A DNA stretch of 11,375 nt. Source: Chloroflexota bacterium (GTDB lineage Bacteria > Chloroflexota > Anaerolineae > UBA3071). The notes beneath the pieces were generated by a model. The model was given only the letters and a program-made list of their open reading frames with translations, made no database searches and was not told where the DNA came from. The translations under genes and the position numbers were made by a program. The stretch covers positions 1 to 11,375 of the forward strand of contig JACNHM010000499.1 in the NCBI GenBank assembly GCA_014383605.1, given 5' to 3'. Positions within the stretch are counted from its first letter, which is position 1. The number at the start of each line of letters is the position of its first letter. Shown here piece by piece: positions 6,045 through 11,375 of this stretch.

Positions 6045-7360
6045 CACGGAGACAAGGAGACATGGAGACAAGGAGACACGGAGAAGGTCTCCCCATCTCC
6101 CCCTCTCCCCGTCTCCCCCGCTCCCATGCACCTCCGCACCTCTGCCCCTCTGCACAAAGGGCGGGGATGGTCATATTGACGGCCGGGGCGCTTCTGATCG
6201 CCGGCAGTTGCCGCTCCGGCCTGCTCAACGCCCCTCCCTGGCGCGCTTCTGCGCCGCCGACACCCGTGGAGAGGCTGGTCCCCACGCCGCTGTCCACACG
6301 TTCCTCACTGCCCACAACACGCGCTGTGGCAGTAGAGACCACTGAGCCAGCCAGCACACCTCTCGCACCCCCCTCCGCAACGTCCACAGGAATGCTCGCC
6401 CCCCTCACCCCGGCCCTCTCCCAGAGGGAGAGGGAGACAGTCTCCCTCCGAGCGCGTTTCGGCGTGGGCGTCGCCGCGGAGCTCGGTTCCATTGAGCAAT
6501 ACGACGTCGGCCAGTTGGGCGCCGGTTGGTACCTCGACTGGCGCACAAGCATGCACCCCCCACGCCCGCAGGGGATGGAGTATGCCCAAATGGTCTGGCT
6601 CTCGGAGAGCGTGTATCGTCCTGACCTGGATACCATCGGCGCCATCGCTGCCGCTAACCCGGGCTCTCTCTGGCTCATCGGCAATGAGCCGGACGTCATC
6701 TGGCAGGGCAACGTGATGCCCGCCGACTACGCCCGCAGCTATCACCAGATCTACTTCGCCCTGAAGAAGGCGGATCCTTCCTGCCAGGTGGCCATCGGCG
6801 GCGTCTCGCAGCCCACGCCTCTCCGCTTCCAGTACCTGGACATGATCCTGGACGCCTACCATGATCTCACCGGGGAGGTGATGCCCGTGGATGTGTGGAA
6901 CGTCCACGCCTTCATCCTGCGCGAGGAGAAGGACTCCTGGGGCGTGGACATTCCCCCAGGGATAGACGCCACCAGTGGCCTGCTCTACGAGATCGAGGAT
7001 CACGATGACGTGGAGATTTTCAAGCAACAGATCATCGCCTTCCGACGCTGGATGAAGGAGAAGGGCGAAAGGGAGAAGCCGCTCATCATCAGCGAGTACG
7101 GCATCCTGATGCCCGCCGACTACGGCTTCGATCATCCGCGGGTGCGGGAGTTCATGTATGCGAGCTTCGACTTCTTCCTCACCGCCGCCGACGATAGCCT
7201 GGGCTATCCTCCCGACGGCAACCGTCTGGTGCAGCGTTGGGCCTGGTTCAGCCTGAGCAACGAGAAGTATCCCACAGGGAATCTGTTCCATCCCGACACG
7301 CAGCGCATCACCCCTCTGGGCATGGACTACGCACACTATCTCTTGCGAGTTAGACTATAA
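6041..7360 (+). CDS. Clan GH-A-like glycosidase, probable lipoprotein
   Basis: The frame can start at GTG 6041, overlapping the kinase stop as GTGA. The first 42 codons would then merely translate an octamer repeat. ATG 6167 is the more credible start: it gives MVILTAGALLIAGSC, a short hydrophobic signal with a lipobox-like AGSC, preceded by AAAGGGCGGGG. A Pro/Thr/Ser linker follows (to about residue 137, numbering from GTG), then a TIM-barrel-like domain with LIGNEPD (acid/base candidate E216), VWNVHAF (H289) and IISEYG (nucleophile candidate E352). This N-E-P plus strand-7 Glu pattern is typical of retaining GH-A enzymes such as GH5/GH39 relatives; the exact family and substrate cannot be told. 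Being coupled to the Wzz/BY-kinase, it probably trims or releases the exported polysaccharide. The linker contains a REP-like palindrome in frame. Confidence 0.75.
   Translation: MTRRQGDMETRRHGEGLPISPSPRLPRSHAPPHLCPSAQRAGMVILTAGALLIAGSCRSGLLNAPPWRASAPPTPVERLVPTPLSTRSSLPTTRAVAVETTEPASTPLAPPSATSTGMLAPLTPALSQRERETVSLRARFGVGVAAELGSIEQYDVGQLGAGWYLDWRTSMHPPRPQGMEYAQMVWLSESVYRPDLDTIGAIAAANPGSLWLIGNEPDVIWQGNVMPADYARSYHQIYFALKKADPSCQVAIGGVSQPTPLRFQYLDMILDAYHDLTGEVMPVDVWNVHAFILREEKDSWGVDIPPGIDATSGLLYEIEDHDDVEIFKQQIIAFRRWMKEKGEREKPLIISEYGILMPADYGFDHPRVREFMYASFDFFLTAADDSLGYPPDGNRLVQRWAWFSLSNEKYPTGNLFHPDTQRITPLGMDYAHYLLRVRL
6048..6125 (+). repeat. Octamer repeat GGAGACAN followed by inverted CTCCCCNN octamers
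   Basis: GGAGACAA, GGAGACAT, GGAGACAA and GGAGACAC lie at 6048-6079. After a short junction come CTCCCCAT, CTCCCCCT, CTCCCCGT and CTCCCCCG (6089-6120), also with a period of 8. The pattern thus inverts strand midway, as in the repeat at 4263-4396, and can fold into an imperfect purine/pyrimidine hairpin. The left part closely resembles 98-212 in the same orientation. It occupies the overlap between the kinase end and the glycosidase signal sequence. Confidence 0.8.
6401..6446 (+). repeat. REP-like palindrome inside the glycosidase linker
   Basis: The stretch CCCCTCACCCCGGCCCTCTC continues into CCAGAGGGAGAGGG. CCCTCTCCC (6414-6422) and GGGAGAGGG (6426-6434) form a 9-bp perfect stem with a 3-nt loop. 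GGGAGAC/GTCTCCC (6432-6438/6440-6446) is a second overlapping palindrome. The sequence resembles the widespread bacterial intergenic repeat that translates to LTPALSQRERE-like peptides. Here it is translated in frame as part of the linker between lipobox and catalytic domain, with no frameshift. Confidence 0.7.
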
Positions 7361-7362
7361 CG

Positions 7363-7471
7363 GATTGTCAAGCGATAGACTTTCATGAAGCCCCGCAGGC
7401 ATAGTGTCTGGATGTAGACGCGGAGCGCCACACTCGGCAGATGCCGAGATGGCTCAGGACCTTTGACAATC
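7363..7471. repeat. Structured element bounded by 9-bp inverted repeat
   Basis: GATTGTCAA (7363-7371) and TTGACAATC (7463-7471) are exact inverted repeats exactly 100 bp apart, beginning 2 bp after the glycosidase stop. Inside, several nested pairings are possible: AGCC with GGCT, GGCAT with ATGCC, AGTGT with ACACT, or alternatively the hairpin CTCGGC-AGAT-GCCGAG (7433-7448). There is no T-run, so it is not a classical terminator. It could be a small mobile repeat, a structured RNA or an mRNA 3'-end stabiliser. No protein-coding gene was recognised. Confidence 0.5.
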
Positions 7472-7499
7472 AAGTTTCGCCCCGATTTCAAGCCCCGGG

Positions 7500-7643
7500 A
7501 CTGGGTCCGTTCAATGGGATAACGCTTCGTGCGGCGAGATCCCACTCCAACTGCGCCCGCTGGATTGCCAAATGCAGCGGGTAGGGCTTGGATTCGACAA
7601 TCCAAGTCGAGCTTTCTTTGAAATCCCATCCAACGGACCCAGT
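7500..7643. repeat. 144-bp MITE-like element with 21-bp terminal inverted repeats
   Basis: The left end ACTGGGTCCGTTCAATGGGAT (7500-7519 plus one base) and the right end (7623-7643) are inverted copies, 19 of 21 positions identical. Inside are two perfect hairpins: CCCGCTG/CAGCGGG (7556-7562/7575-7581) and CTTGGATT-CGAC-AATCCAAG (7587-7606). There is no room for a transposase and no obvious target duplication was found. A miniature inverted-repeat element or a structured RNA fits equally well. The remaining DNA between here and 7774 shows no gene. Confidence 0.6.
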
Positions 7644-7774
7644 GCCTGGCGCCTATGTCGCCCTCTAAACAGTACATGTTACTGCCATTGGGTGATCCGT
7701 CAGTGGGTATTGCTGATCAGGATATCCAGGAGCACGAGCCTTGATCACAGATCACTGATACCTGACCTCCCTCT

Positions 7775-7803
7775 TTGACAGCTACTCCCTTTTCGTTTAC
7801 AAT
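7775..7803 (+). promoter_or_regulatory. Consensus promoter ahead of the broken antitoxin and EF-G-like gene
   Basis: TTGACA (7775-7780), a 17-bp spacer and TACAAT (7798-7803), the same boxes and spacing as the promoter at 4227. It lies about 50 bp before the antitoxin ATG (7853). No other good promoter was seen before 8221, so it may now also drive the EF-G-like gene through the broken toxin-antitoxin remnant. Confidence 0.7.
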
Positions 7804-7852
7804 GTGTTGGGCAATAACGAGTTGGAATGAATGAATGAGGGAGAATAGGGTC

Positions 7853-8067
7853 ATGAGAACTCTCTCAGCGACATACAGGGGTGATCGAGTGATCGAACTA
7901 CTCGAAGATATCACCCTCCCCAAAGATACAACAGTGCTCATTGTAATGTAATCCCAAAACAGGACGACGAGAGACTATTACACAGCCAGCTTCAGAGCGC
8001 AGCAGAGATCACCTTTGCAGAACTGTGGGACAACGAAGGGGACGAAGTCTGGAATGAGTATCTGTAG
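7853..8067 (+). pseudogene. Small antitoxin gene broken by a 5-bp tandem duplication
   Basis: ATG 7853 follows a GGGAG/AGGG purine stretch. The first frame gives 32 residues, MRTLSATYRGDRVIELLEDI then TLPKDTTVLIVM, and stops at TAA 7949-7951. In another frame, homology-like sequence continues as PKQDDERLLHSQLQSAAEIT, FAELWDNEGDEVWNEYL, ending with TAG 8065-8067. The C-terminal WDNE-x-DEVWNEYL motif is typical of small antitoxins (DUF104/AF2212-like or related) that precede MazF or PIN toxins. The break is exactly at GTAAT GTAAT (7943-7952). Removing one copy restores an open 69-residue protein reading VLIVIPKQDD across the junction. Family name is uncertain; the frameshift is seen directly. 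Confidence 0.7.
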
Positions 8068-8179
8068 GCAACGAGACATTCTAGAGCAACCACTTCTTAT
8101 CAAACCAATTGCTCGTCTGAGGCTCCCAGTTTTCGAGCAGGTCATCTCAGAGATTGAGGATTCGATTAGTCCACCGTGA
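8054..8179 (+). pseudogene. Probable internally deleted MazF-like toxin remnant
   Basis: ATG 8054 overlaps the antitoxin's last codons (ATGAGTATCTGTAG), the normal coupling in toxin-antitoxin pairs. It encodes 41 residues: MSICRQRDILEQPLLIKPIA, then RLRLPVFEQVISEIEDSISPP. The start resembles MazF/PemK N-termini (x-x-x-Q-G-D-I), and the rest resembles their last helix (L-I-x-K-x-I-x-x-L-x-x-x-V-F-x-x-V). The approximately 70-residue RNase core between is missing. If right, it is a deletion product with no activity. Alternatively it is a chance frame in decayed DNA. The upstream antitoxin and the overlap are the main support. Confidence 0.4.
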
Positions 8180-8220
8180 CTTTGATCATCAATACGCTTC
8201 AGTAGTGTGAGGAGGCATGA

Positions 8221-10296
8221 ATGACGATTTACAAGACGGACCAGATTCGTAACGTGGTGCTGCTGTCGCACGGCGGCGCAGGCAAGACGTCGCTGGGCGA
8301 GATCATGCTCTTCGACAGCGGGGCCAGCAACCGCTTGGGCCGCGTGGACGACGGTAACACCGTTTCCGACTACGATCCAGAAGAGGTCCGGCGCAAGATC
8401 TCCGTGCAGATGGCTCTGCTGCCCTACGAATGGAACGGGGCCAAGGTCAACGTGCTCGACGTGCCCGGTTACGTGGACTTCGTCGGCGACATGTTGAGCG
8501 GCATCCAGGCCGCCGACGCGGCCGTGGTGCTGGTGGACGCCGTCTCCGGCGTCGAGGTGGGCACGGAGTTGGTGTGGAACTACGCCGACAGGCGGCAACT
8601 GCCACGCCTGGCCTTCATCAACAAGATGGATCGCGAGAATGCTGACTTCGACCGGGCATTGGCTTCGTTGCGGGAGAACTTCGACGCCACCTTCGTTCCC
8701 CTGCAACTGCCCATCGGCAAACAAGCGGACTTCCGCGGCGTGGTGGACCTGGTCACCATGAAGGCATATCTGGGAGAGAAGGGTGAGAAAGCGCCCATAC
8801 CAGACGACCTGAGCGAAGAAGCGGAGGAAGCACGGATTGCCCTGGTGGAAGCCGCCGCCGAGACGGATGACGCCTTGATTGAGAAGTACTTCGAAGGAGA
8901 GGATCTTTCGCCGCAGGAGATCATCCAGGGTTTACAGTTGAGCATGCAGGAAGGCACCATGGTGCCTGTGCTCTGCGGCTCGGCGTTGAAGAACATCGGC
9001 GTCCAGCCGCTGATGCAGGCCATCGTGGACTTCGCGCCTTCGCCAGCGGAAGCGGGCACGGTCACGGCCACCAATCCGGCCACCGAAGCAGAGGAAGTGC
9101 TGGGCCCGGATGCTGCCGGGCCGCTGGCCGCGCTGGTCTTCAAGACGCTGGCCGACCCCTACGTGGGCCGGCTGAGCTACTTCCGTGTCTATTCGGGCAC
9201 ACTGCCTTCCGACAGCCGCGTCTTCAACATTACCAAGGGCGAGGAAGAGCGTATCGGCCAGCTCTACATGATGCGCGGCCGGGAGCAGACCCCCGTCGCC
9301 CAGGTGGTGGCCGGGGACATCGGCGCCGTGACCCGTCTGGCCGAGACTCGCACGGGCGACACCCTGGCCGACAAGGGGCATCCGCTCGTGCTGCCTGCCA
9401 CCAGCTATCCCTACCCCCTTTACGAGGTGGCGGTGAGCCCCAAGACCCAGGCCGACTCGGCCAAGATGGGCACCACGCTGACCCGCCTGTGCGAGGAGGA
9501 CCTCACCCTCCGCTGGCGGCAGGAGCCCAGCACCCGGCAGACCATCCTCGCCGGCATGGGCGACACCCACGTGAACATCGCCGTGCAGCGGCTGGAGGAG
9601 AGGTTCAACGTCGGCGTGACCACGGCCGTCCCCAAAGTGCCCTATCGCGAGACGGTGAGTCGCTCGGCCGCCGACCAGTATCGGCACAAGAAGCAGACCG
9701 GCGGCTCCGGCCAGTTCGCCGAAGTGCACATGGAAGTCAGGCCCTTGCCACGGGGCGAAGGCTTCGATTACGACACATCACGCGTCTTCGGCGGCGCCAT
9801 CTCCCAATCCTTCTTCCCCTCCATCGAAAAGGGTATCAAGTCCGTGCTGGAGCGGGGCGTGCTGGCCGGCTATCCCATCGAGGACGTGCGCTGCGAGGTG
9901 TACGACGGCAAGGAGCACCCCGTGGACTCCAAGGACATCGCCTTCCAGGTCGCCGGACGCGAGGCCTTCAAGAAAGTGTTCCTGCAGGCCAGCCCGGTGC
10001 TTCTGGAGCCCATCATGAACATGACCATCACCGTGCCGGAGGAGTTCATGGGCGACGTGCTGGGCGATCTGAACACCCGGCGGGGACGGGTGATGGGCAT
10101 GGAACAGCAACGGGGCAAGAGCCTGGTCATCGCCCAGGCGCCGCTGGCGGAGATACAGCGCTATGGCACCGACCTGCGCTCCATGACCCAGGGGCGTGGC
10201 GTCTACGAGATCGAGTTCTCCCACTACGAGGTCATGCCTTCCCACGTCGCCGATGGTGTGATCGCCGGGGCCAAGAGCGAGGCGGAAAGCGCTTAG
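8221..10296 (+). CDS. fusA2: Elongation factor G-like translational GTPase (EF-G-2 type)
   Basis: A 691-residue cytoplasmic GTPase with the full EF-G layout. ATG 8221 is chosen because GAGGAGG (8209-8215) is 5 bp upstream; an out-of-frame ATG lies at 8217. G-domain motifs: G1 SHGGAGKTS (16-24), G3 DVPG (80-83), G4 NKMD (134-137), G5 CGSAL (252-256). Switch I reads EEVRRKISVQM instead of the canonical RGITI, which marks the EF-G-like paralogue branch rather than the housekeeping fusA. Domain II lies at about 285-375. Domain IV includes QTGGSGQFAEV and YDGKEHPVDSKDIAF, whose H566 aligns with the domain IV tip His of EF-G. Domain V ends with RSMTQGRGVYEIEFSHYEVMP. The paralogue's role is not settled; ribosome binding and GTP hydrolysis are expected. 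It lies outside any ribosomal operon. Confidence 0.9.
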   Translation: MTIYKTDQIRNVVLLSHGGAGKTSLGEIMLFDSGASNRLGRVDDGNTVSDYDPEEVRRKISVQMALLPYEWNGAKVNVLDVPGYVDFVGDMLSGIQAADAAVVLVDAVSGVEVGTELVWNYADRRQLPRLAFINKMDRENADFDRALASLRENFDATFVPLQLPIGKQADFRGVVDLVTMKAYLGEKGEKAPIPDDLSEEAEEARIALVEAAAETDDALIEKYFEGEDLSPQEIIQGLQLSMQEGTMVPVLCGSALKNIGVQPLMQAIVDFAPSPAEAGTVTATNPATEAEEVLGPDAAGPLAALVFKTLADPYVGRLSYFRVYSGTLPSDSRVFNITKGEEERIGQLYMMRGREQTPVAQVVAGDIGAVTRLAETRTGDTLADKGHPLVLPATSYPYPLYEVAVSPKTQADSAKMGTTLTRLCEEDLTLRWRQEPSTRQTILAGMGDTHVNIAVQRLEERFNVGVTTAVPKVPYRETVSRSAADQYRHKKQTGGSGQFAEVHMEVRPLPRGEGFDYDTSRVFGGAISQSFFPSIEKGIKSVLERGVLAGYPIEDVRCEVYDGKEHPVDSKDIAFQVAGREAFKKVFLQASPVLLEPIMNMTITVPEEFMGDVLGDLNTRRGRVMGMEQQRGKSLVIAQAPLAEIQRYGTDLRSMTQGRGVYEIEFSHYEVMPSHVADGVIAGAKSEAESA

Positions 10297-10322
10297 CCTC
10301 AGCAGATACAGGATTTGCTCTT

Positions 10323-10372
10323 GCCGGACTGCCAAGTCCGGCAGAAAGGCGGTGGACTTGGCAGTCCACCGC
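10323..10372 (+). repeat. REP-like hairpin doublet with mirror-complementary cores
   Basis: Hairpin one is GCCGGACT-GCCA-AGTCCGGC (10323-10342). Hairpin two is GCGGTGGACT-TGGC-AGTCCACCGC (10349-10372). The cores GGACTGCCAAGTCC and GGACTTGGCAGTCC are exact reverse complements, so the two loops (GCCA/TGGC) can kiss or the two halves can form one longer stem. This is the arrangement of paired REP sequences. It lies 27 bp after the EF-G-like stop. Confidence 0.75.
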
Positions 10373-10405
10373 GAGCTTCTTGGATCTACCGAGTCTCGCC
10401 CTGGC

Positions 10406-10456
10406 TCGTAGTGGCCACTTCAGCGGCCGCCTGAACTGCTGAAGTGGCCACCACGA
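10406..10456 (+). repeat. 19-bp inverted repeat with 13-nt loop
   Basis: TCGTAGTGGCCACTTCAGC (10406-10424) pairs with GCTGAAGTGGCCACCACGA (10438-10456) at 18 of 19 positions. The half-site GTGGCCAC is itself palindromic. It is most likely an interspersed repeat; it may also block read-through between the EF-G-like and PHP genes. Confidence 0.75.
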
Positions 10457-10474
10457 ACACTCGATAAGTCAAAC

Positions 10475-10500
10475 GGCCACCCGGCAAAAGCTGGGTGGCC
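10475..10500 (+). terminator. Strong hairpin, probable terminator of the EF-G-like transcript
   Basis: GGCCACCCGGC-AAAA-GCTGGGTGGCC forms an 11-bp stem with one G-U pair and a tetraloop. It is followed by a pyrimidine-rich but not U-rich stretch (GCTCTCTGCATCTCCTG), so intrinsic termination is plausible rather than certain. It sits 44 bp before the PHP start codon, so it could also be a leader attenuator. Confidence 0.5.
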
Positions 10501-10543
10501 GCTCTCTGCATCTCCTGAAACCTGCCAACCTGGAACCTTCACC

Positions 10544-11200
10544 TTGACCTGGAAAATTGACCTTCACGTCCACACCCGCTACTCCAAAGACAGCTTTACG
10601 AAGCTGCCAGCGCTCATCGCCGCCTGCCGCCGCAAGGGGTTGGCCAAGGTCGCCATCACCGACCACAACACCATCGCCGGAGCAGTGGCGGCACAGGCGC
10701 TGGCCCCCGACCTGATCATCGTCGGCCAGGAGATAGACACCACCCAAGGCGAGCTCATCGCCTACTTCTTGCAGGAAGAGATCCCCAGGGATCTGACGCC
10801 GCAGGAGGCCATCGCCCGCCTGCGGGAGCAGGGCGCGGTGATCAGCGTCTCCCATCCCTTCGAGAGCCTGCGCGCCTCGGCCCTGGCCCGCGGGGCACTG
10901 GAGGAGATCATTGACCAGGTGGACGCCCTGGAAGTGTTCAACGCCCGCTGCCTCCTGCAAGAAGACAACCGCAAGGCCGCAGAATGGGCCGAGCGCTACG
11001 GCAAACTGGCCACCGCCGGCAGCGATGCGCATACGGTCTGGGAACTGGGGCGCGGCTACGTCCAACTGCCGCCCTTCGACGGGCCGGCGGAGTTCCTGCA
11101 GAGCCTGGCCCAGGGCAAGATCGGCGGCAAGCCCAGCGGCCTCTGGGTGCACTTCCCTTCCACGTTCGCCAAGCCCTTGCGCCGACTGCGACGGCGCTGA
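10544..11200 (+). CDS. PHP-domain metal-dependent phosphoesterase
   Basis: A 218-residue cytoplasmic protein of the PHP superfamily (TrpH/YciV-like group). Metal ligands appear in the expected order: DLHVHTRYSKDS (H8, H10, D16), ITDHNT (D40, H41), GQEID (E63), VSHPFE (H104), LEVFNAR (N133) and GSDAH (D161, H163). Related proteins hydrolyse phosphoesters such as 3'-5' nucleotide phosphates or short RNA ends using a three-metal centre. The start must be TTG 10544, because no ATG or GTG lies between the upstream hairpins and the essential HxH motif; the ribosome site (TGGAACC) is weak. The C-terminus is basic (RRLRRR). The following membrane protease gene starts 19 bp downstream and is probably co-transcribed. 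The substrate cannot be deduced. Confidence 0.87.
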   Translation: MTWKIDLHVHTRYSKDSFTKLPALIAACRRKGLAKVAITDHNTIAGAVAAQALAPDLIIVGQEIDTTQGELIAYFLQEEIPRDLTPQEAIARLREQGAVISVSHPFESLRASALARGALEEIIDQVDALEVFNARCLLQEDNRKAAEWAERYGKLATAGSDAHTVWELGRGYVQLPPFDGPAEFLQSLAQGKIGGKPSGLWVHFPSTFAKPLRRLRRR

Positions 11201-11219
11201 TCACGGAGGCACAGCACAG

Positions 11220-11375
11220 ATGGAACTGGCTAGCAGCGCACTGGGGTTCGGCTTCTCTCTCCTGGCCGCGGTAGCACCCACAATCCTCTACGCCCTGCTC
11301 ATCTGGTGGGGCGATCGTTACGAAAAAGAGCCTTGGGGGCTGCTGGCCGTAACCTTCGTGTGGGGGGCGGTGCCG
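11220..11375 (+). CDS. PrsW-family intramembrane metalloprotease, N-terminal fragment
   Basis: Only the first 52 codons are inside the window. ATG 11220 follows GGAGG (11205-11209) by 10 bp. The protein begins with a hydrophobic helix (GFGFSLLAAVAPTILYALLI), then WWGDRYEKEPWGLL and VTFVWGAVP, the start of a second helix. The D-R-Y-E-K-E-P-W-G-L-L motif between the first two helices is characteristic of PrsW-like (PF13367) proteases. The family's catalytic Glu/His residues lie further on, beyond the end of the window. PrsW enzymes cleave membrane-bound regulators such as anti-sigma factors. The family call is good; the substrate is unknown. Confidence 0.8.
   Translation, partial: MELASSALGFGFSLLAAVAPTILYALLIWWGDRYEKEPWGLLAVTFVWGAVP

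Noticed and set aside
4800..6155. 451-codon open frame on the minus strand opposite the BY-kinase
   Set aside because: It is the complement of a clear kinase gene; its His/Gly/Val-rich product shows no domain, and codon choice fits the plus-strand frame.
6305..7336. 343-codon minus-strand frame opposite the glycosidase
   Set aside because: It mirrors the GC-rich codons of the plus-strand gene, which has catalytic motifs; no ribosome site or recognisable motif on the minus strand.
7463..7491. TTGACA followed 17 bp later by TTTCAA as a possible promoter
   Set aside because: The -10 matches poorly and the TTGACA is part of the 9-bp inverted repeat ending at 7471.
7336..7778. Overlapping frames of 68 and 113 codons in the gene-free stretch
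   Set aside because: They cross the inverted-repeat elements, have no ribosome site or recognisable domain, and look like chance frames.
9489..10442. 317-codon plus frame overlapping the EF-G-like gene in another phase
   Set aside because: Arg/Pro/His-rich shadow of the EF-G-like coding sequence; it even runs through the downstream hairpins.

Overview
The window looks like a chromosomal segment of a GC-rich, probably thermophilic or environmental member of the Chloroflexota (Anaerolineae/Caldilineae-like). This assignment is an inference. It rests on the four-Cys N-terminal module followed by a single membrane helix and long TPTPT linkers in the surface protein, on PrsW, EF-G-like and HEPN/MNT proteins of a familiar style, and on period-8 purine-rich tandem repeats between genes. 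No rRNA, tRNA, CRISPR array or insertion sequence was seen.

Layout. (1) Positions 3-293 are the 3' end of a UDP-GlcNAc 2-epimerase gene whose reading frame runs on through an octamer repeat. (2) Positions 216-1849, minus strand, form one tightly packed toxin-antitoxin-type operon. It reads MNT nucleotidyltransferase, HEPN protein, a second MNT that is frameshifted and truncated, a Phd/YefM-like antitoxin, and the C-terminal half of a PIN toxin. A promoter at 1915-1944 drives it. (3) Positions 1961-7360, plus strand, hold exopolysaccharide and cell-surface genes. They are a membrane-anchored, TPTPT-linked multidomain protein, a Wzz/BY-kinase fusion (polysaccharide co-polymerase plus autophosphorylating tyrosine kinase), and a lipoprotein-like clan GH-A glycosidase whose start overlaps the kinase stop. 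With the epimerase these fit synthesis, chain-length control, export and trimming of a surface polysaccharide. (4) Positions 7361-7852 contain no convincing gene but two inverted-repeat-bounded structured elements and a consensus promoter. (5) Positions 7853-8179 are a broken antitoxin (5-bp tandem duplication) and a probable internally deleted MazF-type toxin. (6) Positions 8221-10296 encode an EF-G-like GTPase. (7) Positions 10297-10543 are a cluster of four hairpins. (8) Positions 10544-11200 encode a PHP phosphoesterase, followed by the start of a PrsW-like membrane protease that runs off the window.

Two themes stand out. First, three toxin-antitoxin-like loci lie within 8 kb, and every one contains a broken component, so the window looks like a place where addiction modules arrive and decay. 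Second, non-coding DNA is built from octamer tandem repeats that switch strand around a palindrome. The best example (4263-4396) forms the predicted 5' leader of the BY-kinase mRNA, between a consensus promoter and the ribosome binding site. The same repeats have been absorbed into coding frames, at the epimerase C-terminus and the annotated glycosidase N-terminus.
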